A stretch of 64,000 nt of DNA from Shinella sp. XGS7 (lineage in GTDB: Bacteria > Pseudomonadota > Gammaproteobacteria > Burkholderiales > Burkholderiaceae_C). This document shows, in pieces, positions 8,988 to 18,300 of this stretch. The notes under the pieces are model-generated. The model made no database searches. It saw only the letters and a program-made list of their open reading frames with translations, and was not told where the DNA came from. The number at the start of each line of letters is the position of its first letter. Positions within the stretch are counted from its first letter, which is position 1. The translations under genes were made by a program, and so were the position numbers. Where the stretch lies: positions 2,803,001 through 2,867,000 of the forward strand of contig NZ_CP084758.1 in NCBI RefSeq assembly GCF_020535565.1, read 5' to 3'.

Positions 8988-9344
8988 ATGGCCACCTTCC
9001 GCATCCACAGCGCCGGGCAGCTCAACACCCAGGTGCAGTTCCAGGAGCGCACGCCCGGCGAGAACGCCCTGCGCGAGCGATCCGGCGCCTGGCGCAACCG
9101 GGGCCAGCCCGTGTTCGCCGCCGTGCAGCCCGTCCGCGGGGCTGAGCGCCTGCAGGCTGGCGCCGTGCAGGCCACGCTCGACGTGATCGTGATCGTGCGC
9201 TGGCGCGACTGGGTGACGCCCGACATGCGCTTCCTCTGGCGTGGCCAGCCCTACGAGATCGTCGCCGTGGTGCCCGTGGACGGTGGCCGCGAGTGGCTGG
9301 AGATCTCGGCCGTCACCGGAGCCGCCGATGGCCGCCAACTCTGA
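8988..9344 (+). CDS. Phage head-tail adaptor (head closure) protein
   Basis: 118 residues, the normal size for this family. The hallmarks of the Phage_H_T_join group are a short N-terminal strand (QLNTQVQFQERTPG), then WRNRGQPVFAAVQPVRGAE, the RWRDWVTPDMRFLWRGQPYEI core, and the closing DGGREWLEIS. It would plug the connector after DNA packaging. It starts two bases after the connector stop and overlaps the next gene by 17 bases. Confidence 0.85.
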   Translation: MATFRIHSAGQLNTQVQFQERTPGENALRERSGAWRNRGQPVFAAVQPVRGAERLQAGAVQATLDVIVIVRWRDWVTPDMRFLWRGQPYEIVAVVPVDGGREWLEISAVTGAADGRQL

Positions 9345-9891
9345 GATCACCGTCCAGGTCAACGGCCTGGCCGAGCTGCGCGCGCAGCTTATGGCCCTGC
9401 CCGACAAGCTGCGCCGCCAGGCCCTGCGCAACGCCCTGGCCGCGGGTGCCCGCCTGGTGCGCGACGAAGCCCGGCGCCGCGCCCCGGTGCTGCAGAAGCC
9501 CGACCCGCGCCGCAAGCCCGGCACGGTGCGCGACGCCATCCGCGTGCGCACCAGCAAGCAGGCCCGGCGGGCCGGGGATGTGGGCGTGTTCGTCAACGTC
9601 AAGCCGCTCAAGCGCGGCGCCAACAGCCCCAATGATCCCTTCTACTGGCGCTGGCTGGAGTTCGGTCGCGAGGGCAGGGCGGGCCAGGCCGCCCGCGGCG
9701 GTGTGGCCCGCAACAAGGCGGCCGGCCTGCGTGGCCTCCGGGCGCGCCGGGCGCGGCGCGCGGTGGGGCCGCTGCCTGCTATCGGCTTCCTGCAGGGCGC
9801 CGCGCAGCGCCTGGCCGACGCCCTGCGTCGCATTGAACAAACCCTGGGGCCCGCGGTGCAGCGCATCGTGGACCGCCAAGCCAACGAGTGA
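9328..9891 (+). CDS. HK97 gp10-like tail completion protein
   Basis: 187 residues, very basic. Seen: the family opening VNGLAELRAQLMALPDKL, then ALRNALAAGARLVRDEARRR and DAIRVRTSK, and a central FYWRWLEFGREG, the conserved WxE-FG motif of HK97 gp10-type proteins that terminate the tail tube. The ATG at 9328 overlaps the head-closure gene. An Arg-rich insert (~130-165) with many RAR repeats is longer than usual. Confidence 0.8.
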   Translation: MAANSEITVQVNGLAELRAQLMALPDKLRRQALRNALAAGARLVRDEARRRAPVLQKPDPRRKPGTVRDAIRVRTSKQARRAGDVGVFVNVKPLKRGANSPNDPFYWRWLEFGREGRAGQAARGGVARNKAAGLRGLRARRARRAVGPLPAIGFLQGAAQRLADALRRIEQTLGPAVQRIVDRQANE

Positions 9892-9897
9892 ACGCCC

Positions 9898-10260
9898 ATG
9901 GCCTCCCACGCCCTTGTCATAGCCGCCCTGGCGGCCCATCCCGGCCTGGCGGCCCTGGTCGGCACCCGCATCCGGGTGGACTACGCCGAGGCCGCCGACC
10001 GCTACCCCTTCGTCGTCGTCAAGCGCAGCGACTTCAGCCGGACCCCGGACCTCTCCGGCGCCGTCAACCTCATCACCGAGACCTTCGAGGTCGAGTGCTG
10101 GGGTGAAGACCGCGTGCAGGCCGTCAACCTCATGGAGCAAGCCCTGCTCGCGCTCGACGCGGCAGACCTTCCCCCCGAGCGCGGCCAGCCCGACGGCGTG
10201 GACCCCGATCTGCTCAACAAGGTCTGCGTGCTCGTCGTGGACGTGTTGACCGAACCCTGA
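9898..10260 (+). CDS. DUF3168-family tail terminator/completion protein
   Basis: 120 residues. It begins with a short helix (ALVIAALAAHPGLAALVGTRI) and a YPFVVVKRSDFSR strand, followed by ITETFEVECWGEDRVQAVNLMEQALLAL, the pattern of DUF3168 (gp17-like) proteins that cap the tail. It sits where expected, between the gp10-like gene and the tail tube gene. A strong terminator follows. Confidence 0.75.
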   Translation: MASHALVIAALAAHPGLAALVGTRIRVDYAEAADRYPFVVVKRSDFSRTPDLSGAVNLITETFEVECWGEDRVQAVNLMEQALLALDAADLPPERGQPDGVDPDLLNKVCVLVVDVLTEP

Positions 10261-10302
10261 GCCCCAGCGCAGCGCCGTGCAGGCGTCTGCACTCAGCCAC
10301 CA

Positions 10303-10326
10303 GCCCGCCCGCAAGGCGGGCTTTTT
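10303..10326 (+). terminator. Rho-independent terminator
   Basis: A GCCCGCC / GGCGGGC 7-bp stem with a five-base loop is followed by five T residues. It lies between the tail-completion gene and the highly expressed tail tube gene, so the tail tube probably has its own transcript or escapes by antitermination. Confidence 0.8.
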
Positions 10327-10350
10327 CTTGACCACAGAAAGGAGCCCATC

Positions 10351-10995
10351 ATGGGTTTGATCATTGGCCGCGGCGTGCGCCTGGAGGTCGGCAAGACCGA
10401 AGGCCCCGCCAAAGCAATCTCCGCCATCACCCAGGCCAAGCCCCCAGTGGCCAGCTCTGCCGGGCACCTGCTGCAGGCCAAGAGCATCGGCTACCTGCGC
10501 AGCGTCGAGGGTATGGTGCAGCTCGAAGGCCAGGCCGTGCGCCTGAACCCGGTCGCCGCCGACAACGTCACGCTGGAGGGCATCAACACCAGCGGTTACC
10601 CCGCCTTCAGCGGCACCACCGAGCTGGTGCCCATCACCGCCTGGGCCACGGTGCTCAAGGCCACCAACATCAGCTCGGGCGGCGGTGCCGCCTCGCCGCT
10701 GGACAGCACCGGCCTGGAAGACGACATCGCGCAGCAAGAAAACGGGCTGCTGGCCGCGCAGACCGTCACCATCGACATTCGCTCGCAAGACGTGCCCGAC
10801 GAGGCCGCCGCGCTGATCGAGGACGCTGCCATCAACCAGACCCCGCTGGTGTTCCGCGTCACCTTCAAGAGCGGCGCGGTGCGTGTCTTCCGCGGCACGC
10901 CCAGCCTGCCGGGCGAGAGCGTGGCGCTCAACCAGATCGGTACCGGGCAGTTCACCGTGTCGGTCAAGGGCTTCATCATCAAGGGCGCCCCCTGA
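10351..10995 (+). CDS. Phage major tail tube protein
   Basis: 214 residues, strand-rich, with a GAAAGGAG ribosome site, the strongest in the prophage and in keeping with a protein made in many copies. The order (after tail completion, before the tail chaperones and tape measure) fixes the role. Seen: MGLIIGRGVRLEVGKTEG at the start and an Ig-like C-terminal third ending QFTVSVKGFIIKGAP. It would polymerise into the non-contractile tail tube; no sheath gene is present. Confidence 0.75.
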   Translation: MGLIIGRGVRLEVGKTEGPAKAISAITQAKPPVASSAGHLLQAKSIGYLRSVEGMVQLEGQAVRLNPVAADNVTLEGINTSGYPAFSGTTELVPITAWATVLKATNISSGGGAASPLDSTGLEDDIAQQENGLLAAQTVTIDIRSQDVPDEAAALIEDAAINQTPLVFRVTFKSGAVRVFRGTPSLPGESVALNQIGTGQFTVSVKGFIIKGAP

Positions 10996-10997
10996 TC

Positions 10998-11477
10998 ATG
11001 GCCGCCCAACACGCCCAGGGCCCCAGCCTGGCGGCCCGCATCCTCGCCCAGCGCGAGACCTGGTGCGATCTGCCCGAAGCCACCCCGGGCCAGCCGGCCC
11101 GGGGCCTGCTGCTGCGCCGCCCCGCCGAAACCGACTTCGGGCGCTTCGCCGGCCTGCACGGCCCCGACCGCTCGCGCCGCATCGTGGACCTGGTGTGCGA
11201 CCACGCCGTGGCCTGGCGCGGCTTCACCGAGGCCACCTTCCTGGGCGACGCCGTGGGCGCCAGCGACCCGCTGGACTTCGACCTCGAAGTCCTGCGCCTG
11301 CGCCTGGCCGACAACGTGGCCGAGCTGGAGGCCTGCCTGGCCCACCTCAGCGCCCAGGTGCAGAGCTATCTGGAGCAGCGCGAGGGCCTCCGAAAAAACT
11401 CAATGCCCTCCTCGACGCCCAGCAAGGCATCGACCGCGGGGAGGGCGAGCCCGAAGAAGCCCAACCCACGCAGCTAG
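10998..11477 (+). CDS. Tail assembly chaperone, short form (gpG-like)
   Basis: 159 residues, helical, the zero-frame product located just before the tape measure gene as in lambda-like phages. After residue ~134 the frame runs into a Ser/Pro/Lys-rich tail (MPSSTPSKASTAGRAS), typical of out-of-frame reading past a slippage point. The gpG role, keeping the tape measure soluble during tail assembly, is inferred from position and the frameshift architecture. Sequence similarity to lambda gpG is not obvious. Confidence 0.75.
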   Translation: MAAQHAQGPSLAARILAQRETWCDLPEATPGQPARGLLLRRPAETDFGRFAGLHGPDRSRRIVDLVCDHAVAWRGFTEATFLGDAVGASDPLDFDLEVLRLRLADNVAELEACLAHLSAQVQSYLEQREGLRKNSMPSSTPSKASTAGRASPKKPNPRS

Positions 11478-11662
11478 ACCACCAGGCCATCCGCATCTTC
11501 AACGCCCTGTCCAACGGCCTGGGCGGCATCGACTGGCAGGCCCTCCCGCTCTGGGTGGACCTGCTGGGCGTGCGCGATGTGGAAGGCCTGGTCCTGCGCC
11601 TGGAAACCATCCTCAACCACCGCGCCCCTGACAAGGCCCAGATCGAGCAAGACGAGGACTAG
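10998..11662 (+). CDS. Tail assembly chaperone, -1 frameshift fusion (gpGT-like)
   Basis: Join of 10998..11399 and 11399..11662, giving ~221 residues. At 11393-11399 the sequence is A AAA AAC in the correct register, a classic -1 slippery heptamer. After slippage the reading continues LNALLDAQQGIDRGEGEPEE and then a helical domain ending IEQDED. That second frame has no start of its own and protein-like composition, unlike the zero-frame tail. The G/GT ratio sets tail assembly in lambda-type phages, and the tape measure gene begins six bases later. Confidence 0.8.
11393..11399 (+). promoter_or_regulatory. Programmed -1 ribosomal frameshift slippery site
   Basis: A AAA AAC, read as CGA AAA AAC in the zero frame. 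Slippage by one base moves Lys-Asn reading onto AAA AAA and joins the two chaperone frames. No Shine-Dalgarno stimulator or strong hairpin was verified nearby. Confidence 0.8.
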
Positions 11663-11668
11663 ACCGCC

Positions 11669-13789
11669 ATGGCCATCGCCACCCTCTCCATCGACCTCGA
11701 AGCCCGGCTCGCCAAGTTCGAGCAGGGCCTCGACCGCGCCGCCCGCCTGGCCGAGAAGAACGCCGAGCAGCAGCGTGCCGCCTGGGCCCGTGTCGGCGCC
11801 ACCGTCACCGGCGTGGCGGGCACCATTGCGGGCGCCTTTGCTGGCGTGTCGGCCATGGGCTGGCTGCGTGAGCAAGCTGACGCCCTGGACGCCCTCAACG
11901 ACGCGGCCGACGCCACCGGCGCCAGCATCGAGAACCTCAGCGCGCTGGAGTCCATCGGGAAGTCCGTGGGCACCCAGTTCGACACCATCACCGGCATCCT
12001 GGTCAAGTTCAACGGCGTGTTGGCCGACGCCAAGCCCGGCAGCGCCCAGGCCGAGGCCCTCAAGGCCATCGGCCTGCAGGCCGCCGAGCTGCAGCGCCTG
12101 GATCCGGCCGAGGCCTTGCGCCGCACCGCCGTCGCCCTGGCCGGCTTCGCCGACGACGGCAACAAGGCCCGCCTGGTGCAAGACCTCTTCGGCAAGAGCG
12201 TGCGCGAAGCTGCACCCTTCCTCAAGGACTTGGCCGAGGCCGGCGAGCTCAACGGCAAGACCACCCGCGCCCAGGCTGAAGCCGCTGAGGCCTTCAATAA
12301 GCAGCTCTTCGAGTTCCAGAAGCACTCGGCCGAGACCGGCCGCGCCATTGCCAACAACCTGCTGCCCTGGCTCACCGAGCTGATCAAGCAGTTCGGCGAC
12401 GCGCGCCGCGAGTACGGCAGCTTCATCGACGCGTTGCTGGACCAGGGCCTCAACGTCAACCCCACCAAGACCCTCAACGAGAACCTCACCGCCACCGCGC
12501 AAGAGATCGCGGCGGTCAAGAAAGAGATCGCGACCACCCAGAACATGCGCGGCGGCTGGTTCCTCGGCGAGGCTGCGGCCGATGAAGACCTGAAGAACCT
12601 GCGCGAGCAGCTGCGCCTGCTGGAGGCCCGCGAGCGTGTGCTGCGCCAGCGCCAGGCCCGCGAGGGCGGCGGCCGTGGCCAGATCACCCCGCTCAACCTT
12701 GGCGAGGACAAGCCGGTGGTGGGTGAGTACGGCAAGCTGGAGAAGGAGAAGAAGGCCAAGGACCCCAAGCCCGACGAGGCCGCCCTGGCCCTGGGCCGCT
12801 ACGTGGCCGAGCAGCAGCGCGCGCTCGACCAGGCCGTGGAACTCACCGAGCAGCAGAAGGCCCTCAACCTGCTGCGCGAGCTGGGCACCACGGGCGAGAT
12901 CCCTCAGGTGCGCGAGCTGGTGCTGGGCCTGGCCGACAAGCTCAAGGCCCTGCGTGACGAGGAGGAGATCCAGAAGGGCATCAAGGACTATCTCGACAAG
13001 CAAGCCGCCGCCACCAAGCAGCTGGACGAAGCGCTGGACCGCTGGTCCGGCCGCAGCGGTGACGCGCTCAAGCGCCTGCAGACCGAGCGGCTGGAGGCTC
13101 GCATCCAGGCAGGCGAGAAGTTCACCGACGATGAGCTGGAGAAGATCGTCAACGGCATCGCCGGCATCACCAAGGAGAAGGTGGATGCGGTCGACGAGTT
13201 CACCAAGCAAGCCGCCCGCAACATCCAGGACGCCCTGGGCGACACCCTGCTGCAGACCCTGGACGGCAAGTTCGACGGCATCCTCGACCTCTGGGCCAAC
13301 CTGCTCAAGCGCATGGCTGCCGAGGCCCTGGGTGCCCAGCTCGGCAAGTACCTGCTCGGCGACTTTGGCAAGACCGGCGAGCTGGGCGGCCTGGCCGGCA
13401 AGGGCCTGGGCTCGCTCCTCGACTGGATCATGCCCGAGAGCCCCTTCTGGGCCAGGGGCGGCGCCTTCGACGCCGCAGGCCCCATCAAGGCCTTTGCCGC
13501 CGGCGACGTGTTCGACCGCGCCACCCTTTTCGGCTACGGCGGCAGCCGCCTGGGCGTGCTGGGCGAGGCGGGGCCCGAGGCCATCATGCCCCTGCGCCGC
13601 GGGGCCGACGGCAAGCTGGGCGTGGCCTCGGCCGGCGGCGGGGGCTCGCCGAAGTTCTATTTTTCCTTCCCCATCCAAGCCGGGGTCAGTCCTGCCGAGC
13701 TGGCCCAGCTCATCCCGGTGATTGAGGAGCGCACGAAGGCCTCTGTCTTCCAGGCCATGCGCCGCCCCGGCTCCGCCTTCCGCAACTGA
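11669..13789 (+). CDS. Tail tape measure protein
   Basis: 706 residues, mostly helical with long coiled-coil stretches, which sets a short-to-medium siphophage tail. Seen: the N-terminal IDLEARLAKFEQGLDRAARLA helix typical of tape measures, a hydrophobic segment at ~45-65 (VTGVAGTIAGAFAGVSAMGW), and the C-terminal GEAGPEAIMPLRRG motif shared by many tape measure proteins. It follows the frameshifted chaperone pair. A GAGGA ribosome site precedes the ATG. Confidence 0.9.
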   Translation: MAIATLSIDLEARLAKFEQGLDRAARLAEKNAEQQRAAWARVGATVTGVAGTIAGAFAGVSAMGWLREQADALDALNDAADATGASIENLSALESIGKSVGTQFDTITGILVKFNGVLADAKPGSAQAEALKAIGLQAAELQRLDPAEALRRTAVALAGFADDGNKARLVQDLFGKSVREAAPFLKDLAEAGELNGKTTRAQAEAAEAFNKQLFEFQKHSAETGRAIANNLLPWLTELIKQFGDARREYGSFIDALLDQGLNVNPTKTLNENLTATAQEIAAVKKEIATTQNMRGGWFLGEAAADEDLKNLREQLRLLEARERVLRQRQAREGGGRGQITPLNLGEDKPVVGEYGKLEKEKKAKDPKPDEAALALGRYVAEQQRALDQAVELTEQQKALNLLRELGTTGEIPQVRELVLGLADKLKALRDEEEIQKGIKDYLDKQAAATKQLDEALDRWSGRSGDALKRLQTERLEARIQAGEKFTDDELEKIVNGIAGITKEKVDAVDEFTKQAARNIQDALGDTLLQTLDGKFDGILDLWANLLKRMAAEALGAQLGKYLLGDFGKTGELGGLAGKGLGSLLDWIMPESPFWARGGAFDAAGPIKAFAAGDVFDRATLFGYGGSRLGVLGEAGPEAIMPLRRGADGKLGVASAGGGGSPKFYFSFPIQAGVSPAELAQLIPVIEERTKASVFQAMRRPGSAFRN

Positions 13790-13797
13790 GCGCGCCC

Positions 13798-14382
13798 ATG
13801 GCCACGCACAACTACCCCGAGTCCCTCATTCCGCAAAACATGGAGTGGCGCAGCCTCAAGGCCGCCATCCAGAGCCGCAGCCCCTTCACCGGCGCCGTGG
13901 AGGGCGTCGAGTTCGCCGCCGAGCGCTTCGCCTGGACGCTCACGCTGCCCGAGCGCCGCCAGGCCAACGCGGCCGAGGCCCAGGCCTTCTTCGCGCGCAT
14001 CGCGGGTGGCATCGAGCGCGTGCGCATGCGCGCCTTCACCCGCAGCATTCCCCGCGGCACCCTGCGCGGCCTGCCCACGCTGGCCGCGCCCGTGGAGCGC
14101 GGCGCGCTCAGCCTGCAGATCGCCGGCTCCGGCACCCTGCGCGCGGGCGACCTGTTCGGCGTGGGCGATCAGGTGTTCATGAACTTTCAGCACTGTGGCG
14201 ACATCGCCGGCGTCATCACCGTGCAGCTCGTCCATCGCGCGCGCAAGGCCATCCCCGCCGGCACCCCCGTGGTGTGGGACAAGCCCACCTTCCTGGTCAA
14301 CCTGCCCACACCCAGCAGCAGCCTCAGCCTGCGCCCCGGCGCCGCTGCGGGCATGACCGTCGAGCTGGTCGAGGTGTGGTGA
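13798..14382 (+). CDS. Putative minor tail (distal tail) protein
   Basis: 194 residues without Cys near the N-terminus. It opens MATHNYPESLIPQNMEWRS, then RFAWTLTLPERRQANAAEAQ, GTLRAGDLFGVGDQVFM and KAIPAGTPVVWDKP. A similar layout occurs in siphophage proteins encoded just after the tape measure that link tube to tip. No named family is claimed. It is nine bases from the tape measure stop and two bases from the next gene, so it belongs to the tip operon. Confidence 0.65.
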   Translation: MATHNYPESLIPQNMEWRSLKAAIQSRSPFTGAVEGVEFAAERFAWTLTLPERRQANAAEAQAFFARIAGGIERVRMRAFTRSIPRGTLRGLPTLAAPVERGALSLQIAGSGTLRAGDLFGVGDQVFMNFQHCGDIAGVITVQLVHRARKAIPAGTPVVWDKPTFLVNLPTPSSSLSLRPGAAAGMTVELVEVW

Positions 14383-14383
14383 C

Positions 14384-14956
14384 ATGAGCGGCGCCCGTGA
14401 ACTCACCCCGCTGTCCAAGGCCCAGCTGGGCCAGGCCGTGGGCGTGGTCTTCTTCGTGGAGCTGCAGCTGGAGGTGCCGGTCTACTCGTGCACCGCCGCC
14501 GTGTCCATCGAGGCCGATGGCAAGACCTGGATCGGCGTGGAGACCATGCGCGTGGGCGTGGTCAGCGAGCAGTCCGGCGAGATCCAGCAGCTGCAGCTCA
14601 CCCTGCCTGCCGTGCCCAATGAGCAGCTCGGCCTGGCCCTGGCCACGCCCACCCAGGGCAAGCCCCTGCTGCTCTACCTGGGGCTCCTGCACCCGGGCAA
14701 CCAGCAGCTGCTGCAGCCGCCCCTGCTGCTGTGGACCGGCCGCATCGACACCAAGCCCGTGACCTACGGCCCCGACACCGCGGCCGTCAACCTCACGGCC
14801 GAGCACCGCGCCATCGGCTACGCCCGCCCCAAGCCCCTGCGCTACACCGACGCCGACCAGCGCCGCCTCTACCCGGGCGACGCCTGCCTCGAATACCTGG
14901 TCAAGCAAAGCCAGGCCCAGGACGTGTGGCCCTCTGCCGAGTACTTCCGCAAATGA
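14384..14956 (+). CDS. Putative tail tip / hub protein
   Basis: 190 residues. An N-terminal strand domain (VVFFVELQLEVPVYSCTAAVSIEAD) is followed by a LLLYLGLLHP segment and a C-terminal RRLYPGDACLEYLVKQSQ motif. The RLYPGD end is common in tail-hub proteins upstream of NlpC/P60-type genes. It probably sits between the tube end and the gpJ-like protein. Its stop overlaps the next gene by four bases (ATGA), so translation is coupled. Confidence 0.65.
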   Translation: MSGARELTPLSKAQLGQAVGVVFFVELQLEVPVYSCTAAVSIEADGKTWIGVETMRVGVVSEQSGEIQQLQLTLPAVPNEQLGLALATPTQGKPLLLYLGLLHPGNQQLLQPPLLLWTGRIDTKPVTYGPDTAAVNLTAEHRAIGYARPKPLRYTDADQRRLYPGDACLEYLVKQSQAQDVWPSAEYFRK

Positions 14957-15396
14957 GCACCACCTCTCCCGACCCCCTGCAGGCCCCGGCCCGCCCCCGC
15001 TTGCGCGACTGGCAGTCCCGCCTGGCCGCGCTGCTGGCCGAGCGCGAGGCCCGCCCCTTCGTGTGGGGCGAGCACGACTGCGGCCTCTTCGTGGCCGACG
15101 CCTGCGTGGCCCTCACCGGCCACGATCCCGTGGCCGACCTGCGCGGCCGCTATCGCAGCGCCGCCGGCGCCGCCCGCCTGCTCAAGCCCCTAGGTGGCGT
15201 GCCCGGCCTGGCCCGCCAGCGCTTCGGCGCCGAGATCCTGCCCAGCCTGGCCCAGCCCGGCGACGTGGGCCTCATGCTCGCCGAGGAGCGCCCCACGCTC
15301 ATGCTCTGCCTGGGCGCCCAGTGGGCCGGCCCGGGTGAGCAGGGCCTGCAGCGGGTGGCGGCCGCGCTCATCACCCAGGCCTGGAGGTGCGCGTAA
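14953..15396 (+). CDS. NlpC/P60-like tail protein (DUF6950-type)
   Basis: 147 residues. The motif FVWGEHDCGLFVADA contains the candidate nucleophile Cys, as in NlpC/P60 and lambda gpK-type peptidases, followed by GDVGLML where the catalytic His would be expected but is not obvious. Such proteins cut or grip peptidoglycan during DNA entry. The gene is coupled on both sides: ATGA with the previous gene and TAATG with the gpJ-like gene. Whether it is enzymatically active cannot be decided here. Confidence 0.7.
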   Translation: MSTTSPDPLQAPARPRLRDWQSRLAALLAEREARPFVWGEHDCGLFVADACVALTGHDPVADLRGRYRSAAGAARLLKPLGGVPGLARQRFGAEILPSLAQPGDVGLMLAEERPTLMLCLGAQWAGPGEQGLQRVAAALITQAWRCA

Positions 15397-18300
15397 TGCC
15401 GCCGGTCTTCATCGCTGCCGCGCTGGTGGCGGCCGAGGTCATCACCGTGGGCACGGCCATCATGACGGCCATCAGCTACGGCATCAGCCAGTACCAGCAG
15501 CGCCGCGCCGAGCGCAAGGCCCGCGACGCCTACAACGACAGCCTCAAGGACCGCCTGGTCATGACCGCCACGGTGGACCGCGCGCGCAGCCGCTGCTATG
15601 GGCGCGTGCGCAATGTCGACGGGGTCCTGTTCAAAGCCACCTGGGGCCCCAAGAAGAGCTACTACACCTGGGTGGTGGCCCTGTGTGGCCACGAGATCGA
15701 CGGCATCGAACAAGTCATGTTCAACGACGTGCCGGTCTCGCTGGATGCCAACGGCCGCGTGCTCAACGCCCCCTGGAACCGGGCCGACAACGCGCTGCAA
15801 ACACCCGTCACCATCCCCGCCGGCAGCAACAGCATCACGCTGCCCTATGTGCCGGCGGACGGCTCGGTCAAGGTGGTGGCCGAGACGTCCAGCGGCGATC
15901 AGGTCATCCCGGCCACGGTGAGCGGCAGCACTGTCACCGTGAGCGATGCCGCCTTCCTCGGCACGCTCAAGCGCGTGGTGAGCGTGCAGCCCAAGGACTA
16001 CCAGCGCGCCCAGGTGCGCCTCTACAACGGCGGCGACGGCCAGGACCTCAGCAACTCGCTCGCCGCGGACATGCCTGACCTCATCATCCCCGGCAAGCAC
16101 CGCTTCGCCGGCATGGCCTGCCTGCGCGTGGACCTGTTCTACGACCAGGAGGCCTTTGCCAACGGCCCGCCCAATCCCGTCACGGCCGTCTTCCGCGGCG
16201 CCAAGGTCTACGACTGGCGCCTCAACCGCCTGAGCAACCCCCACTACGACGGCGCCACCGGCGGCCTGCCCGGCACCGGCCTGCAGCTCTGGACCACCTC
16301 GGGCGCCGTCACGGCCGCAGTGGTGGGCTCGGGCGTGGAAGCGGGCCAGCGCTATATCGACGTGCGCATCCAGGGCTCTGCCAGCGGCGCCTCGCACTTC
16401 GCCTACCTCAGCTTCGCCGCCTTCGCCAACCGGCCCGCCGCGGCGCCGGGCCAGACCTGGCACGCCGGCGTGTACTGCCGGCGCATCGCCGGCGCGGCCG
16501 GTGTGTTCCTCCCTCAGCTGACGCTGCGTGGGTTCAGCGCCACCTACGATCAGGTGCACCGCGTGACCGCGTCGCTGGACCTGGCCACCTTCAACACCGC
16601 CACGGCCCTGAGCCGCTCGCGCAGCAGCGTCTCGCTGGCGCTCACCGACCCGGCCGTCACCATGGTGGAGAGTCAGCTCATGTTCGTGGTGAACAACGGC
16701 GAGACGCTGGACCTCACCGTGCGTGTGGGCCTGGCCACGCTGAGCCAGGGCGTCGATGCCGTGCGCTGGACCGAGAACCCGGCCCTCATCGCCGCCGACT
16801 GGAGCATGTACCTCAACGGTGGCGGCCTCGGGCCCGACGAGATCTGGCGCGACGACTTCACCGCCCGCGCCAACGAGTGCGATGTGCTGCATGCCTTCAC
16901 CTCGCGCAACCAGGAGGGCGCCACCACCACCACCACCCGGCCGCTCTACACCTGCAACCTGGCCCTGGGCACCGACGGCGACCCCATGCAGGCCCTGGAC
17001 GAGATCTGCCAGACCATGGCCGGCGCCTACGCCTGGCCGGGCGGGCGCCTCACCATCGACGCCGGTGTCTGGCGCGCCCCCAGCGGCACCATCACCTCCG
17101 ACTGGATCTCCGACCAGGCCGCCATCGAAGCCGTGAGCGATGCCCCGCTGCAAGACCGCGTGAACGTCATCACGCCCATCATTGCCGACGCCGCCAAGGC
17201 CTACGTCGAGGCCCCCATGCCGCGCGTGGCGGCCGAGGCCTATATCGCGCTCGACGGCGCCGAGGAGCCCCGCGAGGAACGCTACCTCGGCGTGAGCGAT
17301 GCCGACCACGCCGCCCATATCGCCGGCGTGCACCTGCGCCAGCCCCGGGCCGCCGCCACCTACACCCTGCCGCTCAAGCTCCTGGGCCTGCAGTGCAAGC
17401 TCTTCGAGACCTGGTCGCTCAACATCCCCGGGCTGGGCCTCACCGGCCAGCCCTTCAAGCTCGTGAGCTGGCGGCTGGACCTGAGCAAGGCCCTGGTGCT
17501 CACCACCTGGAAGGCCAACCCCGCCAGCATCTACGACCCCGACGCCGAGTTCCGCCGCGAGGACGCGCTGCCCAACAACGCGCTGCCCAACCCCTTCAGC
17601 GTGCCCGAGCTGGGCGCGCTCACGCTGGAGAGCGGCACCGAGCATCTGCTCAAGCGTGCCGACGGCTCGGTCATCAGCCGCCTGTGCGTCAAGTGGCCGG
17701 CCGTGCAGAACGAGGCCGTGCTCAACCACGCCGCCGGCATCGAGCTGCGCTGCGGCCTGGCCGGCACCGACCCCGCCACCTGGATCACCCTGGCCGTGCC
17801 CGGCAGCGACACCCAGGCCTATTTCGACCAGGTGCAGGACCGCCGCGCTTATGCCGTCATCGCCCGCTGCCGCAACCGCCTGGTAGGCGGAAAGTGGAGC
17901 CTGCCGGCCGTGCATGTGGTGGTGGGCAAGACCCAGCCGCCCGCGGCCGTGCAGGGCTTCAGCCTGCAGGTCATTCCCGGCGCGCTGCGCGGCCGCCGCA
18001 CACGCAGCGCAGAGCCAGACTGGGCGGGCTCAATCGTCAAGATCGGCACGACCGAGGCCGCGGCCGTGCCGTCTGATCGGGCTGTGGTGGACCGCGACGG
18101 CTTCCTCATCACTAGCCCCTACCTCGGTCCCACCACCGTGTGGATCGCCGATGTGGACTTTTCCGGCAACGTGGGCCCCTGGGCCTCGGCCTCCATCAAT
18201 GTGGACAACCGCGCGCTGGTCACGGCTGGCGGCGCGCTCAACCGCAACCCGGCCTGCGATGACCCCACCGCTTGGGTGCTGTCTGGCGGGGTGCAAATGC

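Noticed and set aside
11474-13678. 734-codon minus-strand frame across the tape measure gene
   Set aside because: Antisense shadow; its Leu/Gly-rich repeats mirror the Ala/Lys/Glu helices of the real gene.
15150-17915. 921-codon minus-strand frame across the gpJ-like gene
   Set aside because: Shadow of codon bias in the opposite gene; no ribosome site and no protein-like features.
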